Shown: piece by piece, positions 20,549-30,014 of the stretch
Numbering within the stretch: position 1 is the first letter of the stretch
Layout of the letters: each line of letters opens with the position of its first letter
From: Amylostereum areolatum
Lineage: Eukaryota > Basidiomycota > Agaricomycetes > Russulales > Stereaceae
Length of the DNA: 64,000 nucleotides
Direction of reading: 5' to 3'
Assembly (NCBI GenBank): GCA_012932865.1
Contig: SAXG01000045.1
Coordinates: 1 to 64,000 of the forward strand
Program-made: the position numbers and the translations under genes
Notes under the pieces: model-generated
Told to the model about the DNA's origin: nothing
The model's database searches: none
The model's input: the letters and a program-made list of their open reading frames with translations, nothing else

Positions 20549-20968
20549 TGTCACGGATCGCTCCATTTCTTTCTTCGTTTGCAGACCTTGTACACGCGAC
20601 GCGTCACGGCACATGACTTTCCTTCGCATCACATGCTCCAACGACGTCATTGCCCGGACTTCCGAACGGCGTTCCGCATCCTTATCTATGACATCATTGC
20701 TCCGGACTCCCGTCCTCCTCCCCATGACTCCTTTCTTATTGTTCCCCCCGCTCGCACCACTATCGCATCGCATCGCACCATCGTTCCCACTTGTATATAA
20801 AGACAGTATCCCTTTTCCCTTTTCCTCAGACTGTCCATCTCGTCATATGGTACTGTAGCGCACGTTGCACTACCCTAGACCCCGGCACTCTCGAATCTAT
20901 TTTCTTCTCGCTCCTCCCATCGTCGCGACTTAGGCGGTTCATCGGTCTCATAAACTGCGTTTCTGACA
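20549..20968 (+). repeat. B2 5' LTR
   Basis: 420 bp. Contains TATATAA and AGACTGTCCA (20828-20837), complementary to the site after the LTR (20971-20981). Confidence 0.95.
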
Positions 20969-21684
20969 CCTGGACAGTCTACCCCTACGCCTACCTCGCA
21001 CCCCTCTCTCCATCTACCTCTGCCGTCTCTACGACGTTAAAAACTCCCACCACGGACCTCCCGAACGCACCGGTTTTCCTCCCGTTCAACGGAAAGCCGA
21101 TCACCCCCCGCGACGACGCACCACTCCCCTACCCTTGGTCCGACGCCGTCACCGTCAACTGCCTCGTCCCCGTACAGAACCTCTGCAAGAAAGATCCCTG
21201 GACCGCACATGGCCTGAACTTCCGCATCTTCGAGTGGAGGTGGCACAAGGATCACGGTACTGTCGTCCTCGCCCTATACGTCCGGATCACTACGTGCATC
21301 AACGTAGATCTTGAACGCCTTGAATTCACCCTCCACGCCCCCACCTACCACACATACCTCATCTAGGACGCCCCCAACCCGATCCTCCAAACCAGTTTCA
21401 CCTCCATCTCCCAGTTTAACCGCCGGACCCCCGAATCCACCCCGCCACCAGTCCTCCGTCCCACCATCAAGGGTAAGACCCTTCGTCGCCGCCACCACAA
21501 ACATAAGATCCGCCAGACAGTAAAAGCCGGCTACCTCACCAAGAAACTCCTCGGCCGTCGCCCCATCACGGTGGACTTCTTCTAGACCATCATCACGTCC
21601 TCCACAGCCCCTCGTCCCCCCACTCCAAACCTCCCCCCAGGCATTTTTCGAGACTACTGTCCCGAAGAATACTATATCCTCACC

Positions 21685-23202
21685 TTGCAGCAGACTAAGG
21701 AATCCGTACGTTGGCTGCACGACGAACCAAACCGGCAACGTCGAGACTGGTACTTCGACGACCGTGACGAACAACCCTACGTCGAAGAATCGGATTTTGC
21801 CACCGCTGCGGACGTTCTACAGCGCTTCCTGAACCCCCCTCCGACCAACTCGCCCCCACCCCGTCGACGTACTGTAATCAAAGTCCCAGAAGGGATCAAC
21901 CACAACGACACAACTGGGAAGTGGTACGCCTATAGACGGAACAAGAACGGAACCCCAGGACGATCAGTAGTTGAGTGGCAGCCCACTTCGTTCAGTCCCG
22001 TCCAAGATCACTGGTCGTGGCATCATAACCAGCAATTCCTCACCCCCGCCGACTTCCTTGTCGCAAAACAAGTTGAGGACGAAGTTGAAGAAGCAGAAGA
22101 ACGCCGACGAGAAACCCTACGCCGCCTTGATCAAGAACTCGCCCAATCCCTCACCGTCCCCCTCCCCTTCGACAAAATGTCCGATGCCGAATCCAAACCT
22201 GCCGTCTCCAAGCGGGAGATCGGCCCCAAGCCAAAGCCATTCAAAGGCGATAGACGCGACACCCTCCGGTTCTCCCTTGAGCTCCGCATGTTCCTGCGCA
22301 TTAACAAAGATGTTTATGCCACAGATGACGCCAAGATGATGCTCCTCCTCAGCCTGATGGAGGACGACACGGCGAAAGCCTGGGCCACGCATCGCCGCAT
22401 GGAACTCTTCGCCGATGAAGACGAGAAGGAAGACGCCGACACCCTCGACCCCACGCCCCCAACACTCCACTATAGCTCCTACAAAGAGCTCTTCGAGAGG
22501 TTCGGCAAGGACTTCGTGCCCGTCGATCCGAAGATAGAGGCTCAGCGTAAGATCAACGAGCTCGCAATGACCACCCGGGACGTCACTGACTTTATCACCG
22601 AGTTTGAGATGCTGGCAACCATGTCAGCATACGACGACGAGGCGCTGATCCACTTTTTCAAGAAGGGACTTCAGCGTGACCTCGGCAAGCAGGTGGCCCG
22701 GTCGTACCCGTTCCCCACCAAGCTCGCGGAGTGGAAGGAGCGCGCCCGCCGCATCAACCACCAGTGGCTCGAAGAGAACCCGGAGAGGAAGAGCAGTCAG
22801 TCCAAGGGGGCTGTCGCGCTCACCTCGAACGGTTCGACCAACGACTCCTCGTCGCGCCGAGTCGGCGCCTTCACCAACACCTCGACCCGCCCTGCAAAGC
22901 TGACGGACGACGAGCGCGCAAAGATGATGCGCGAAGGCAAGTGCTTCATGTGTCGACAAGCCGGTCACGTCTCTCGCGACTGCCCCAACCGCGACTCGAG
23001 CGCGCGACGGGTGGGCGCAGTAGAGACTGGGTCCAAGGCCCCTCCCCTGCCGACGAACACGGCTCCGTCCACTGCGAAAGCAGCTCCCGACCCATCCAAA
23101 ACCATCGCGGCGATCACTCGCCAGCTGAAGGATCTGGATGCGGAAGGTAAGGAGCAGGCAGTGGCACTGTTGAAGGACATCCTGGAATCGCAGGATTTTT
23201 GA
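21685..23202 (+). CDS. gag: B2 Gag
   Basis: An open frame covering the gag core and CCHC knuckle (CFMCRQAGHVSRDC), nearly identical to B1 over 12190-13400. The internal ATG at 22177 (MSDAESKPAV) matches the B1 start. The conserved segment upstream reaches the LTR but contains TAG at 21364-21366 (CAG in B1) and the shared TAG after DFF near 21583. The start is therefore uncertain. Gag ends at TGA 23200-23202, overlapping the -1 pol frame. Confidence 0.85.
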   Translation: MQQTKESVRWLHDEPNRQRRDWYFDDRDEQPYVEESDFATAADVLQRFLNPPPTNSPPPRRRTVIKVPEGINHNDTTGKWYAYRRNKNGTPGRSVVEWQPTSFSPVQDHWSWHHNQQFLTPADFLVAKQVEDEVEEAEERRRETLRRLDQELAQSLTVPLPFDKMSDAESKPAVSKREIGPKPKPFKGDRRDTLRFSLELRMFLRINKDVYATDDAKMMLLLSLMEDDTAKAWATHRRMELFADEDEKEDADTLDPTPPTLHYSSYKELFERFGKDFVPVDPKIEAQRKINELAMTTRDVTDFITEFEMLATMSAYDDEALIHFFKKGLQRDLGKQVARSYPFPTKLAEWKERARRINHQWLEENPERKSSQSKGAVALTSNGSTNDSSSRRVGAFTNTSTRPAKLTDDERAKMMREGKCFMCRQAGHVSRDCPNRDSSARRVGAVETGSKAPPLPTNTAPSTAKAAPDPSKTIAAITRQLKDLDAEGKEQAVALLKDILESQDF

Positions 23203-26200
23203 AACGCCCCCCAGTCGCGTCGTCTGGTGGAGGCAAAGGACTTTTGGTATCATCGTCGAATCGTTTCGCTGTATTATCATCCATGCATACCTGTGAGCAA
23301 TCGTACCCCCCGTGTTTGTATCTGTCTACTGTCACCAAGAACAGGCAAACACCATCGATCATGCTCAACGTCAAGCTGATCGGACGAGTTACCAAAAGAG
23401 AAATCGACGCAGACGCGCTGCTTGATAGCGGCGCAGAAGGAATTATCCTGAACCGAAGCTTCGTTGAACGCAAGAAGCTTACCACAAGAAAACTAGAAAA
23501 CCCGTTCCCCGTGCGTAATGTGGACGGCACCGAGAACATCATGGGCTGGGTACGCGACACAACGACCCAGCGGATCCGGATATACTCGCAAGATTCAAAG
23601 GCGTACCATGAGGAAGAAGCTGAGTTCTTCATCACCGACATCGGCGATCATGACATGATCCTTGGAACAGACTGGCTCGATGAGCACAATCCCACCATAG
23701 ACTGGCAACGAGACCGTGTTGACATGCTCCGCTGCCCCCCCTCATGCACTCTGTCCAAACCTCCCGTGACAAACCTCGCAACCAAGCCACGGAGATCATC
23801 ATCGGTCCAATCACAGCGTAAGATTGAAGCAGGTAAAACCCCGAGGACACCTCTCGTTTTGGACGATCCCTTCCCAGAGCCGACATATGTGTCCTGGACC
23901 CCAGTCCCCACTTATGTTATTCCTGCGCGCAGAGTCAAAGGTGTTCGCGACCGCACAGTCCATCGTTCACCTCTACCCGCACGACTCTTCACTGAAGACG
24001 ACGACGAGCGGCCCATGGTATTCCGAGACTGGGAGATCAATGGACTACGCCACACCGGAATCCTCCCCGAAACCGACGGTCCTAATCCAGATGCAGTACC
24101 TATCCGCGCGGGCTTTACAAAAGCGCAGGAGCTTGCAGAGCATTCAAAAGAGAACGCACGCCCGCAAACCTTTGAAGACTTAGTCCCCCCGCCTTACCGC
24201 GACTTCGCGCCTGTATTCGACAAAAAAACCTCCGAGCGACTTCCTGACCGACGACCATGGGACCATGCTATCGATATGAAAGACGGCTTTGAACCCAAAC
24301 CATGCAAAATCTACCCCCTCTCACCTTCCGAGCAGATCGAACTCGACACCTTCCTCGACGACCACCTGAAGAAGGGCTATATCCGCCCATCGAAGTCACC
24401 TCAGGCGAGTCCGTTCTTCTTTGTGAAGAAAAAGGATGGAAAGCTGCGTCCCGTACAGGACTATCGAGAACTAAACAAGGGCACTGTCAAGAACGAATAC
24501 CCCTTGCCACTGATCTCTGAAATTGTCGACCGTCTCAAAGGTGCAAAGATCTTCTCCAAGATGGATGTCCGCTGGGGCTACAATAATGTCCGCATCAAGG
24601 AAGGCGACGAGTGGAAGGCTGCGTTCAAGACGAATCGCGGTCTCTTCGAACCTACGGTGATGTTTTTCGGGCTTATGAACTCCCCTGCGATGTTTCAGGC
24701 AATGATGAATGAACTGTTCAAGGATCTCATCGACTTGGGCAAGGTCATCATCTACATGGACGACATCTTGGTGTTCACTCGCACCATGGACGAACACCGT
24801 GCCATAGTGCGGCAGGTTCTGCAGCGTTTGCAAGACAACGACCTCTTCCTCAAACCGGAGAAATGCGTCTTTGAGCAAGACTCTGTTGAATACCTCGGAC
24901 TCATCATCTCGCATGACAAGATCGCTATGGACCCCGTCAAGGTAGCAGGTATTCAGGACTGGCCAATACCACGAACGGTCAAAGATGTGCAATCCTTCCT
25001 CGGCTTTGGCAACTTCTACCGACGTTTCATCAAGGACTTCTCCAAGGTTGCACGACCCCTATTTGACCTGACAAAGAAGGACTGCACATGGGGCTGGTCG
25101 GCGGACTGCCAAACTGCGTTTGACGCACTGAAAGCTGCGTTTACTTCCTCCCCCGTCTTGGTCATGCCTGACCCAAAGAAGCCTTACCTCGTTGAAGTCG
25201 ATGCCTCGGACTTTGCTACTGGAGGTATACTCTCGCAGAAAGGCGACGACGGTCACTGGCATCCAGTGGCGTATCTGTCCAAGGCCCTATCAGAACCGGA
25301 ACGGAACTACGACATCTATGACAAGGAGCTACTTGTGATCATCCGTGCGCTTGAAGCCTGGCGCCACTACCTCGAAGGCGCCCCCGACACCGTCGAAATC
25401 TGGACAGATCACAAGAACCTGGAGCACTTCAAGACGGCACAGAAGCTGAGCCGCCGACAGGCACGTTGGGCTCTATTCCTCACTCGATTTGACTTCTCGC
25501 TCGTTCATAAACCAGGAATTTCCCACCGCCCGGATCCAATGTCTCGACGACCCGATCACAAGGATGGTGTTGAAAACGACAACAAGGAGCGCGTCTTGCT
25601 TGACCCCAAGTACTTCCAAGTACGCGCAACGAGGCCAGGAGCAGTAACCTCCCTCGGTGATGTCGAACTCCGACGACGTATCCGCGACTGCAAAACCAAG
25701 GACATCGAGGTCGTTCAAGCCCTGGACGCCATCTTACGGAATGGACCACGTACACTCGTCAAGAACCTTCAAGAATGGAACTACGAAGAAGGCCTGGTCC
25801 TGTTTAGAGGAAAGGTATATGTCCCTGCGGATGACGAGTTGCGACGCGACATTGTCAAAATGTACCATGAATCGCCCCTGGCTGGACACCCCGGTCGCTT
25901 CAAGACTTACGAGCTTGTGAGTCGTGAATATTGGTGGCCTGGCATGTCTGTCTTTGTCCGCGACTTTGTAGCAGGATGCGCAACCTGCCAGTCGACAAAG
26001 ACACAGAGCAGCCGACCCCACGTCGACATGATCCCAAACGAAGTACCCGATCGACCATTTGGCATCATCTCCACCGACTTCATCGTCGAACTCCCCGACT
26101 GTGAAGGCTATAACACCGTCAACGTCGTGGTCGATCGCCTCACCAAGATGGTGGTTACCACCCCATGTACAACGAAGATCACCAGTGATGGCACGGCCGA

Positions 26201-27290
26201 CATTCTCTTCGACAAGGTATACCGACACTACGGCTTAGCAGACAAGATCATCTCGGATCGTGGACCCCAATTTGCTGGACAGGTGATGCGTACACTCAAC
26301 GAGAAGCTCGGGATCAAGTCCGCCCTCAGCACAGCGTATCACCCACAGACAGACGGCCAAACCGAACGCGAGAACCAGAACCTCGAGCAGTTCCTGCGAG
26401 TATTCTGCAACTACCGTCAAGACGACTGGGTGAAGTGGTTGCCCTTCTTCGAGTTTTCTCACAACTCTCGCACCCATGCAGCTACTGGAAAGGCTCCCTT
26501 TGAAGTCCTCTACGGCTTCCTCCCGAAAATGTACCCCTCCGTAAACCCGTCCTCAAAGGTCCCTGCAGTTGAAGAACGCCTCCGTCAACTTGAAGAAGTC
26601 CGACAGGAGATCAAGGCCAGCCTTTCCCTCGCATCAGACTTGATGAAGCACTACAATGGCGACACGGTCAGTGAATCAACGCAGTTTGCCGTCGGAGACA
26701 AAGTATGGCTAGAAGGCAAAAACCTGAAGACGACGAGGCCGAAAGCTAAGCTTGCTGCCAAACGATTTGGACCCTTCAAAATCATTGACGTCATCAGCCC
26801 AGTCAACTACCGCTTGAAGCTGCCGAAGACGTGGCGAATCCATCCAGTCTTCCATGCCTCACTGCTCACCGCGTACAAGGAGACAGCCGCTCACGGGCCA
26901 AATTATGAACAGCCGCCACCAGACCTCATTGACGATGAAGAAGAATACGACGTTGAAGACATTGTCGACTCTAAACCAACTCGTAACAAGAAAGGTATTC
27001 AGTACCTCGTCAAGTGGGCCGGCTATCCCGACTCCGAAAACACCTGGCTCCCGCGTTCGTCGCTCTCAAAGGTTACCGACATGATTGACGCTTTCCACAA
27101 GCGCCGTCCAAATGCGCCCCGCCCCGTGCGTTCCCTCGGCATCTCCTTTGACAATTTTCTCGCATCCACCCTTGCAGATGACATCGCGCTCCAGGCGAAA
27201 GCGCGTCTTAAAGGGGGGGTAATGTCACGGATCGCTCCATTTCTTTCTTCGTTTGCAGACCTTGTACACGCGACGCGTCACGGCACATGA
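23199..27290 (+). CDS. pol: B2 Pol polyprotein with chromodomain (intact)
   Basis: 1363 codons open. Order: protease DSGAEG at residues 76-81, RT with YMDD at 519-522, RNase H (VEVDASDFATGG), integrase with CATCQSTK finger, ISDRGPQFAG and HPQTDGQTERENQ, GPF module (KRFGPFKIIDVISPVNYRL), and chromodomain (IQYLVKWAGYPDSENTWLP). The last 22 residues run into the 3' LTR. The only intact family-B pol here and the most likely source of active enzyme. Translated by -1 frameshift from gag. Confidence 0.95.
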   Translation: MKRPPVASSGGGKGLLVSSSNRFAVLSSMHTCEQSYPPCLYLSTVTKNRQTPSIMLNVKLIGRVTKREIDADALLDSGAEGIILNRSFVERKKLTTRKLENPFPVRNVDGTENIMGWVRDTTTQRIRIYSQDSKAYHEEEAEFFITDIGDHDMILGTDWLDEHNPTIDWQRDRVDMLRCPPSCTLSKPPVTNLATKPRRSSSVQSQRKIEAGKTPRTPLVLDDPFPEPTYVSWTPVPTYVIPARRVKGVRDRTVHRSPLPARLFTEDDDERPMVFRDWEINGLRHTGILPETDGPNPDAVPIRAGFTKAQELAEHSKENARPQTFEDLVPPPYRDFAPVFDKKTSERLPDRRPWDHAIDMKDGFEPKPCKIYPLSPSEQIELDTFLDDHLKKGYIRPSKSPQASPFFFVKKKDGKLRPVQDYRELNKGTVKNEYPLPLISEIVDRLKGAKIFSKMDVRWGYNNVRIKEGDEWKAAFKTNRGLFEPTVMFFGLMNSPAMFQAMMNELFKDLIDLGKVIIYMDDILVFTRTMDEHRAIVRQVLQRLQDNDLFLKPEKCVFEQDSVEYLGLIISHDKIAMDPVKVAGIQDWPIPRTVKDVQSFLGFGNFYRRFIKDFSKVARPLFDLTKKDCTWGWSADCQTAFDALKAAFTSSPVLVMPDPKKPYLVEVDASDFATGGILSQKGDDGHWHPVAYLSKALSEPERNYDIYDKELLVIIRALEAWRHYLEGAPDTVEIWTDHKNLEHFKTAQKLSRRQARWALFLTRFDFSLVHKPGISHRPDPMSRRPDHKDGVENDNKERVLLDPKYFQVRATRPGAVTSLGDVELRRRIRDCKTKDIEVVQALDAILRNGPRTLVKNLQEWNYEEGLVLFRGKVYVPADDELRRDIVKMYHESPLAGHPGRFKTYELVSREYWWPGMSVFVRDFVAGCATCQSTKTQSSRPHVDMIPNEVPDRPFGIISTDFIVELPDCEGYNTVNVVVDRLTKMVVTTPCTTKITSDGTADILFDKVYRHYGLADKIISDRGPQFAGQVMRTLNEKLGIKSALSTAYHPQTDGQTERENQNLEQFLRVFCNYRQDDWVKWLPFFEFSHNSRTHAATGKAPFEVLYGFLPKMYPSVNPSSKVPAVEERLRQLEEVRQEIKASLSLASDLMKHYNGDTVSESTQFAVGDKVWLEGKNLKTTRPKAKLAAKRFGPFKIIDVISPVNYRLKLPKTWRIHPVFHASLLTAYKETAAHGPNYEQPPPDLIDDEEEYDVEDIVDSKPTRNKKGIQYLVKWAGYPDSENTWLPRSSLSKVTDMIDAFHKRRPNAPRPVRSLGISFDNFLASTLADDIALQAKARLKGGVMSRIAPFLSSFADLVHATRHGT

Positions 27291-27645
27291 CTTTCCTTCG
27301 CATCACATGCCCCAACGACGTCATTGCCCGGACTTCCGAACGGCGTTCCGCATCCTTATCTATGATATCATTGCTCCGGACTCCCGTCCTCCTCCCCATG
27401 ACTCCTTTCTTATTGTTCCCCCCGCTCGCACCACTATCGCATCGCATCGCACCATCGTTCCCACTTGTATATAAAGACAGTATCCCTTTTCCCTTTTCCT
27501 CAGACTGTCCATCTCGTCATACGGTGCTGTAGCGCACGTTGCACTACCTTAGACCCCGGCACTCTCGAATCTATTGCTTCTTCTCGCTCCTCCCATTGTC
27601 GCAACTTAGGCGGTTCCATCGGTCTCATAAACTACGTTTCTGACA
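27223..27645 (+). repeat. B2 3' LTR
   Basis: 423 bp, preceded by the purine tract ending at 27222. It differs from the 5' LTR by small indels near its end. Confidence 0.94.
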
Positions 27646-28380
27646 CCCAGCTTCGGTGAGGTCGGGTTGGTCTCCGTCGGTGAAGTACCAGATGATGCCA
27701 CTAAGCTCAGTGGTTACAAAGGCAACTTCTTGGGTGGTGTCTCCAAGTCGAGCAAAGAAGAGGTCGTCGTCTTCTTGGGTGAAGCCTAGTAGGAGGGGGA
27801 AGATGCAGCAGTTCTCGATGTCGGTGTCAGAGCCTGTTTCGGAGCTAGAGTCGGAACCGTTGAGTCCGAACGAGGGAATTGTTTATAAGTGGGTGAGGTC
27901 GATGACCTCTGGCTGGGTGAGGTCGATGACCTCTGGCTGGGTGAGGTCGATGACCTCTGGCTGGGTGAGGTCGATGACCTCTGGCTGGGTGAGGTCGATG
28001 ACCTCTGGCTGGGTGAGGTCGATGACCTCTGGCTCTGGTGTGGGGCTGGGGGTGTTGCCTGGTGTAAGGAGGCGGTGGGTGTGTCGAGTGTCTACTGGTA
28101 TTTTCTCGTTGGGCGCGTAGAAGGACTTTGGGGGTTGCTCGAGTTTGTAGCGGTAGGTGACGTATGGGCAGAAGTAGACATAGAGGTTTCCATTTCCTTG
28201 TTCGCTTATTTTGAGGCGATAGAAGTGGATGTCTATGATGGAGTCTTCAAGTTCTTCTACGCCGAGGGCGACCTTCCAATTGTGCCAGGCCCAAGGGTCT
28301 TTAGATTCGTTGATGAGGGAGATGATAGTGTCGTGGCTGATGGGGATGAATTCTTGTACTTGCGAGCGCCAATCTTCCAT
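27646..28380 (-). pseudogene. Gene with tandem VIDLT (SIM-like) motifs, broken by B2
   Basis: Minus-strand frame from ATG 28380 (MEDWRSQVQEF). An N-terminal region of about 95 residues (WAWHNWKVALGVEELEDS, FYRLKISEQGNGNLYVYF) and a Pro-rich linker lead to six EVIDLT units. TAA follows at 27883-27885. The same frame continues open with an acidic Ser-rich stretch and a folded-looking segment (FTQEDDDLFFARLGDTTQE, LSGIIWYFTDGDQP) until B2 cuts it at 27646, so TAA may be a nonsense mutation. VIDLT is a classic SUMO-interacting core. The protein family is not recognised. Confidence 0.6.
27893..28036. repeat. 24-bp tandem repeat, six units
   Basis: Unit GGTCGATGACCTCTGGCTGGGTGA-like, starting at 27897, 27921, 27945, 27969, 27993 and 28017, with near-perfect identity. 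Because 24 is a multiple of three it repeats as EVIDLTQP on the minus strand. Confidence 0.93.
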
Positions 28381-28512
28381 GCACGAGCCCCCAGTCGAAA
28401 TGGTTACTCTGTGCGGCAAGGGAAGATTTTGTCAAGGGAAGGTGGTTCTGTTATGAGATCGCAAGACGGTCTGCCTCAGTCTTCTCGACCTGTTGGCTAT
28501 CTCTTCGTCTAG

Positions 28513-29291
28513 GGGACACGAGCCCAAAGACTTCCTAAACCGCTTTCCTTTCGCCGCTTTTACTCGTTTCCTACACCAAAGGTGCACCTTCTACTGTCAC
28601 CTCTGAGCTTTCAACTCCTGGTATTGGAGAGTCTCGAGTAGGTGTAACGTTTCGAGGAAACGTCAAGCCGGCACCGGTATACGTGCGCACGACCACAATG
28701 TCAGGGTAACGAGTCGCGTACTCTGGGGGCAACGGTCTAGGGCGGCACGGGGGAAGAACAAGGTCAGTACCAGACGGGTACTACTACTACTACGCTACAG
28801 TACGTAGGGACGGTCGTAGGGTGGTGCAAGAGTAAACAGATCTCGAGCTTATGTCAGCAACGACTAGTGCGACGGCACCAAGTTACGACACAGCTGACTA
28901 GAAGATGAGGACGACAGAGGGGAGCCGATCAGACATGGCGACAGACGAGGGAAAGCAAGCAAAGTTGGTAGAATTGACTAGCTCGAGATAAGGAATATGT
29001 ACAGCGAGAGCGAGCCTTATATACACGAGAGGAGAGAGACTTAGGTAAGCAACAGATACACGGCAATCAGTAAGCAGACCTAGTATAAGTAAGCAGTCAT
29101 ATGTAAAAGAGCACAGCGTGAGTCAGTATCGTACAGCATGAGTCAAGAGAAAGGAGTCAGACCCGGGCCAAGATGAGTCACGTGGGTCCGGGCAGGATAT
29201 AGATGAACCGGGTCCGGGCCGAAGTGGAGCCGGACCGGTGATAAGCCGATAAGTCCTAAAGCGTGTAACCAGTGTAAAGTAAAAAAGAAAA
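28513..29291. other. Non-coding stretch between VIDLT gene and KDZ relic
   Basis: No convincing coding frame. Contains a short TAC microsatellite (about 28780) and mixed low-complexity DNA. Likely the 5' flank of the VIDLT gene and the 3' flank of the KDZ gene. Confidence 0.5.
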
Positions 29292-29463
29292 TTATAGACC
29301 GTTCATGACAAATGACAAAACTGCGACACATTCACGGATTTCCGCAAGTGAGTTGTTGGCCACACCAATCCATAAGTCTTTCTCTTGGTCCATAATATTA
29401 CTGTTTCGGGAATCTGCTCGCCACGCTGATGACATTGCAGATGGTAGCATGATAGGAAGATGT
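29292..29463 (-). pseudogene. KDZ transposase, C-terminal end (separated by A2)
   Basis: On the minus strand, after removing A2 and one duplication copy, the frame from PAER at 40330 continues directly here as LPIMLPSAMSSAWR and ends ECVAVLSFVMNGL then TAA at 29292-29294. The uninterrupted join shows A2 inserted into this gene. Flanks of A2 are GATGT (29459-29463) and GACGT (40321-40325), a duplication with one mismatch. Confidence 0.85.
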
Positions 29464-30002
29464 TGTTACAACTTGTCCAAGGTACTTCATTTTCCATTAC
29501 CTTATTAGGAAAGACGTCGCTAAACGACGGATTACGACTGTGCCCCAGTTCGTAACCGTCTCAACGACGCAACGACGACAGTGCCACAGATCGTCACCGT
29601 CCCGACGACAGTGCCACAGATCGTCACCGTCTCAACGGCACAGCCGCGACGGTGCCACAGTCTCATCCCCGTAGATACTTGATGCGACCGTCGCTCAATG
29701 TACATATATTTACTCGACCTCCTTTCTTATAAAAGGAGGCTCATCGAACGAGCCATTCCTCAGCTCGTTCTCTTTGTAAATACAGGACTGTTCTAAATAG
29801 AACCTCCTCTTAAAAACTACTAAAGAGAGCATAAAGTAACTAAGTCGAAAGCTCGCCTAAGTCTTCTGTGAAGACTTACTGCTTCGCTTATCGACCTCTA
29901 ACTTCGTATAGCCGAGACGTCTGGATCACCTGATCCCACCTCTCATCCACACGAGTACTGTAGCCTGAGCCGCTTGTCACGTGATAAGGACCGTCCTTAA
30001 CA
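29464..30002 (+). repeat. A2 5' LTR
   Basis: 539 bp, TGTTA...TAACA. TATA box at 29728-29735. The putative self-primer AGCTCGTTCT is at 29762-29771. Confidence 0.95.
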
Positions 30003-30004
30003 CT

Positions 30005-30014
30005 AGAACGAGCT
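30005..30014 (+). other. Putative self-primer binding site of A2
   Basis: AGAACGAGCT, 2 nt after the LTR, exact complement of 29762-29771. Confidence 0.65.

Larger units (their letters stand above)
20549..27645 (+). mobile_element. B2: family-B chromovirus, LTR to LTR, no matching target duplication
   Basis: LTRs at 20549-20968 (420 bp) and 27223-27645 (423 bp) with TGTCA/TGACA ends. The left flank is GCTAG (in the A0 leader) and the right flank is CCCAG (in the VIDLT gene), so no 5-bp duplication is present. The 3' LTR also has small differences (CTATTGCTTC, GTTCCATCGG) from the 5' LTR. This fits recombination between two B copies, or a deletion, rather than a simple insertion. Gag carries one TAG in its upstream part. 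Pol is fully open. Confidence 0.92.

Noticed and set aside
27893..28036. CRISPR-like repeat array
   Set aside because: Units are contiguous 24-mers without spacers, in a fungal gene; it is a coding tandem repeat.
27889..28512. Plus-strand 207-aa frame with GEVDDLWL repeats
   Set aside because: It is the antisense of the EVIDLTQP array; the minus frame continues on both sides with protein-like sequence.
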